Source of the DNA: Cocleimonas sp.
Lineage (GTDB): Bacteria; Pseudomonadota; Gammaproteobacteria; Thiotrichales; Thiotrichaceae
NCBI GenBank assembly: GCA_023145535.1
Contig: JAGLDQ010000159.1
Location: 1 to 7,447, forward strand
Direction: 5' to 3'
Length of the DNA: 7,447 bases
Below are positions 5,483 through 7,447 of this stretch, piece by piece. Within the stretch, counting starts at the first letter, position 1; each line of letters starts with the position of its first letter. The position numbers and the translations under genes were made by a program. The notes beneath the pieces are model-generated. The model was not told the DNA's origin. It made no database searches and saw only the letters and a program-made list of their open reading frames with translations.

Positions 5483-5908
5483 ATGAAAAAATATCCGCTC
5501 ATATTACTCGTTTCTTTTTTTGTATTAACCGCTTGCCAAGAAGAAAAAATAGTCGATAAATCATCAGAAATGGCCAATACCACTGAGGTTAATCGTGCAT
5601 CAGACGCTAAAAAAATAGAAGTTGCAACCGTTTCTGAGACTAAAGTATCAGCGCCTACTGTTACAGAAGAAAAAAATGAAGAGGATGAGGGCGAAGGATC
5701 AGGGGCTGCTTTGCATGAGAAAAATTGCGCCCGATGCCATGGTGCAGATTATTATCCTAAGAAAGAAAGTAAAATGGACTCTTATAAGCGTTTGCATACA
5801 ATGGTGGGTATGTGTGATGCACAGTTGGGAACAGAGCTATTTCCAGAAGAGTTGCAAAGCATAACGGATCATTTGAATGATTCATTTTATAAGTTTAAGA
5901 AAGAGTAG
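5483..5908 (+). CDS. Lipid-anchored monoheme cytochrome c
   Basis: Small exported electron-carrier protein, 141 aa. It starts with a basic residue pair and a hydrophobic core (residues 4-15), ending in the lipobox LTAC with Cys18, so it is predicted to be a lipoprotein. Gln19 at the +2 position argues for outer-membrane sorting under the E. coli rule. Residues 19-74 form a charged, Glu/Lys/Thr/Ser-rich flexible linker. The heme domain follows: CARCH at 82-86 (Cys82, Cys85, proximal His86), with Met98, Met107 and Met110 as candidate distal ligands. The C-terminal stretch MCDAQLGTELFPEELQSITDHLN resembles a gammaproteobacterial group of short cytochromes with a C-D-x-x-L-G-T-x-x-F block and a terminal LN-(x)n-Y-x-F. 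The redox partner is unknown. It stands alone: its nearest neighbours are divergent or convergent. The name of the exact subfamily is uncertain. Confidence 0.9.
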   Translation: MKKYPLILLVSFFVLTACQEEKIVDKSSEMANTTEVNRASDAKKIEVATVSETKVSAPTVTEEKNEEDEGEGSGAALHEKNCARCHGADYYPKKESKMDSYKRLHTMVGMCDAQLGTELFPEELQSITDHLNDSFYKFKKE

Positions 5909-5914
5909 GTTGTA

Positions 5915-5958
5915 TCGTCATACCGCATCTGTCTAGCTACAATCTAACGGTATGACGA
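5915..5958. repeat. 11-bp inverted repeat between convergent genes
   Basis: TCGTCATACCG (5915-5925) and CGGTATGACGA (5948-5958) are exact reverse complements 22 nt apart, placed between the stops of the cytochrome (5908) and DUF302 (5966) genes. No T tract follows on either strand, so an intrinsic terminator is not well supported. The arms resemble the CGTCATnCC type ends of dispersed palindromic repeats found in many proteobacterial genomes. A repeat element or a Rho-independent-like 3'-end stabiliser are both possible. Confidence 0.6.
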
Positions 5959-5965
5959 GGAATAA

Positions 5966-6361
5966 TTAAAGCGCTTCTAAATCGGCCACAACGGCGTTTA
6001 AGCGCTGTTTAGCATCAGCGGCAATACGGTTCATCATGTCATTATTTGCGATGCCTAGCACCACCTCAGGATCCATAAAGTCAAAGACTGTTTTATCTTC
6101 TGCTTCTCGCGCAACAATAGTGCAAGGTAGTAGTGCGCCTGCCTGTGGAATTTCATCAATCATACTTTTTGCCATTTTAGGGTTGCATGCGCCTAAAATA
6201 CGGTAAGCTGGCATGTCTTCATCAAGCTTAGTTTTTATAATGGTAGCCACATTAACCTCACTGACGATGCCTAAATGATGGCGCATTAAGATTGTTTTTA
6301 AGGTTTCAATTGCAGCATCAATAGGTTGATCGATGTGGGTTGAAAAACAGTAGTCTGACAT
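5966..6361 (-). CDS. DUF302 domain protein
   Basis: A 131-aa protein that is essentially one DUF302 domain (Pfam PF03625). Family blocks visible in order are: an N-terminal helix after DQPIDAAIETLKTIL, the strand GIVSEV (31-36), YRILGACNP (53-61), the GALLPC block (75-80) and MDPEVVLGI (96-104). There is no signal peptide or membrane segment, so it is probably cytoplasmic. The function of the family is not established. Members occur alone or beside sulfur, thioredoxin-like or membrane genes, and Cys59 and Cys80 sit in the conserved motifs here. The ATG at 6361 has GAGGA at 6372-6368 with a 6-nt spacer and a perfect TATAAT at 6391-6386, so it seems to be its own short-leader transcript. It converges on the cytochrome gene. 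Confidence 0.9.
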   Translation of the reverse strand: MSDYCFSTHIDQPIDAAIETLKTILMRHHLGIVSEVNVATIIKTKLDEDMPAYRILGACNPKMAKSMIDEIPQAGALLPCTIVAREAEDKTVFDFMDPEVVLGIANNDMMNRIAADAKQRLNAVVADLEAL

Positions 6362-6385
6362 GGTGAGTCCTCATTAAAAAGGGGG

Positions 6386-6391
6386 ATTATA
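6386..6391 (-). promoter_or_regulatory. TATAAT -10 box of the DUF302 gene
   Basis: A perfect TATAAT on the minus strand, 24 bp before the ATG at 6361, implies a leader of only about 18 nt. The -35 position (near 6409-6414) reads ATCGTA, a poor match, and falls inside the terminator stem of the upstream transglycosylase gene. Either an activator helps or the promoter is weak. Confidence 0.5.
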
Positions 6392-6397
6392 GAGTAT

Positions 6398-6436
6398 AAA
6401 AAAAGGACTACGATGATTAATCGCAATCCTTTTTTT
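6398..6436 (-). terminator. Intrinsic terminator of the transglycosylase gene
   Basis: AAAAAAAGGA (6398-6407) and TCCTTTTTTT (6427-6436) are exact reverse complements, with an inner CGAT/ATCG pairing (6411-6414/6420-6423). Read leftwards, the RNA hairpin ends in seven U residues, 20 nt after the stop of the transglycosylase (6457). The matching A and T tracts make it symmetric, so it could also stop rightward transcription. Confidence 0.75.
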
Positions 6437-6456
6437 ATTTGCTCTTCGTTAGTCTA

Positions 6457-7419
6457 TCAAGATCTATTCTTCCTTCTTTTTCTAGACTTCCTTTTTTTAG
6501 ATTTAACCTGTATACGTCCTGGTTTAAACTTTCGATAAGCATTCATGACCATTCTAGAGTAATTGCGAACGGCTGCAAACTTAGGGCCTCTTGTTTTACT
6601 AACGGCTCCACGTCCGCCATTATAGCCAGCTGCCGCATAGGCTTTATTGCCATTAAAATGACGTAGCAAATAACTTAAGTAACGCGCACCACCATGAATG
6701 TTTTCCCATGAGTTAAAGCGATTCTTAACACCAAAACGTTTTGCGGTTGCAGGCATTATTTGCATTAGCCCTTTTTCACCAGACGTACCTCTCAAGCCTG
6801 ATCTAAAGCAAGTTTCAACAGTAATAACGGCTTTAATAAAGTGGGGGCTTACGCCATGCTGCTTTGCCGCATGATTAATCGTTTTTTGATAACGACTGGC
6901 TTTACGACGTAATGTTGAAGAACTTAGTTGATCACAAGTACGATGGCGAGATTTTCTTCCACGTTTACTTCTTTTACGGCTCTTCTTATAGCGTTTTTTA
7001 CCTTTGCGATAACGTTTAGATTTCTTATAACGTGTTTTATAAAGGCGTTTACCTTTGCGATAGCGTCTAGATTTTTTGTAGCGTTTTTTACCTTTGCGAT
7101 AACGTTTAGATTTTTTATAACGCGCTTTATAGCGTTTTTTGCTCTTTCGGCTTTTACGTGATCTTTTGTATCGTCTGCTTTTTCGTGATTTAGTATATTT
7201 TTTCTTTTTAGCCTCATTTTGGGCTGATTGTGATTTTGCTTCGACTGTGTTGATAGTCGATATATTAACCGCAAAAATAGAGGCTAATAGAATTAAAAAA
7301 GCACTCATAAATGAGATTAACTTAGCTGAAAACTTATGTGGTTTTCGATGAAGGTGTTGCTGAATTTCATGCCCCTTTCCTTGCTGTACTGGGCTAGAAT
7401 TCAAATTGCTATTGTCCAT
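6457..7419 (-). CDS. SLT-type lytic transglycosylase with basic Lys/Arg/Tyr repeat domain
   Basis: Murein hydrolase that cleaves MurNAc-GlcNAc bonds in the periplasm. Numbering is from a GTG at 7428 (323 aa). ATG at 7419, residue 4, is used here, but neither has a visible ribosome binding site and the frame stays open to the window edge, so the true start could lie outside. A hydrophobic segment (37-56) ends in TVEAKS, a possible cleavage site after Ala64; otherwise it is a membrane anchor. Residues about 74-162 are almost all Lys, Arg, Tyr, Ser and Gly, built from RYKKSKRYRKGKK-like repeats. The SLT domain (about 180-290) has catalytic Glu205 (ITVETCF), GEKGLMQIMPATA (217-229), the GGARYLSYLL block and AAGYNGGRGAV (265-275). 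A basic tail ends the protein. Cys175 and Cys207 are its only cysteines. The basic part may bind anionic wall polymer or nucleic acid. That is inference. Confidence 0.93.
   Translation of the reverse strand: MDNSNLNSSPVQQGKGHEIQQHLHRKPHKFSAKLISFMSAFLILLASIFAVNISTINTVEAKSQSAQNEAKKKKYTKSRKSRRYKRSRKSRKSKKRYKARYKKSKRYRKGKKRYKKSRRYRKGKRLYKTRYKKSKRYRKGKKRYKKSRKRSKRGRKSRHRTCDQLSSSTLRRKASRYQKTINHAAKQHGVSPHFIKAVITVETCFRSGLRGTSGEKGLMQIMPATAKRFGVKNRFNSWENIHGGARYLSYLLRHFNGNKAYAAAGYNGGRGAVSKTRGPKFAAVRNYSRMVMNAYRKFKPGRIQVKSKKRKSRKRRKNRS
6985..7140 (-). repeat. In-frame tandem repeats coding the basic domain
   Basis: Bases 6991-7020 and 7081-7110 are identical over 30 nt, and the flanking sequence (6985-7044 against 7075-7134) differs at only a few positions, giving a 90-bp period. 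A third related copy begins at 7051 (acctttgcga), splitting the period into 51 and 39 bp. All steps are multiples of three, so the frame is kept and the protein shows alternating 17- and 13-residue units. Such a tract is prone to length change by slipped replication or recombination. Confidence 0.8.
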
Positions 7420-7447
7420 AATATACACGTTAGAATTGAATGAGCGG

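Noticed and set aside
6924..7274. Frames on both strands over the basic repeat of the transglycosylase
   Set aside because: They follow the repeat period of the real gene and carry no domain. The SLT frame explains the region fully.

Overview
The window looks like chromosomal core-genome DNA from an AT-leaning gammaproteobacterium. The clearest marker is a full RNase E with Escherichia coli-type numbering of its catalytic and zinc-link residues. A low-molecular-weight tyrosine phosphatase gene is attached to it. A lipoprotein cytochrome c, a DUF302 protein and a lytic transglycosylase also fit a free-living proteobacterium. I cannot name the genus. I see no insertion sequence, integrase, tRNA, rRNA or CRISPR array.

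Layout. At 10-4331 (minus strand) an rne-phosphatase pair is read leftwards, with the second gene starting at the stop codon of the first. At 4332-5482 lies an unusually long (about 1.15 kb) intergenic region between divergent genes. It is rich in inverted repeats. It holds a near-consensus leftward promoter (5152-5180) that would give rne a leader of about 0.8 kb, a weaker proximal promoter, a small 56-codon ORF with a very good ribosome binding site on the plus strand (4601-4771), and a candidate promoter for the next gene. At 5483-5908 (plus) is a small lipid-anchored monoheme cytochrome c. At 5966-6361 (minus) is a DUF302 protein that converges on it, with an 11-bp inverted repeat between them. 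At 6457-7419 (minus) is an SLT-type lytic transglycosylase with a long Lys/Arg/Tyr repeat domain. A terminator at its 3' end abuts the DUF302 promoter.

How they fit. RNase E and the phosphatase are probably co-transcribed. The other genes look like separate units: no shared pathway is evident, although the cytochrome and the transglycosylase both act in the cell envelope. The two most unusual proteins are low-complexity polycations. RNase E carries an enlarged disordered C-terminal half (a membrane-anchor helix, then an Asn/Gln-rich block, then a Lys/Thr/Ala-rich block) without recognisable E. coli partner sites. The transglycosylase has a tandemly repeated basic segment between its membrane or signal segment and its catalytic domain. 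The best candidates for undescribed biology are the structured rne upstream region with its small ORF, and the rebuilt RNase E tail with its recurring IPSAK-like motif.
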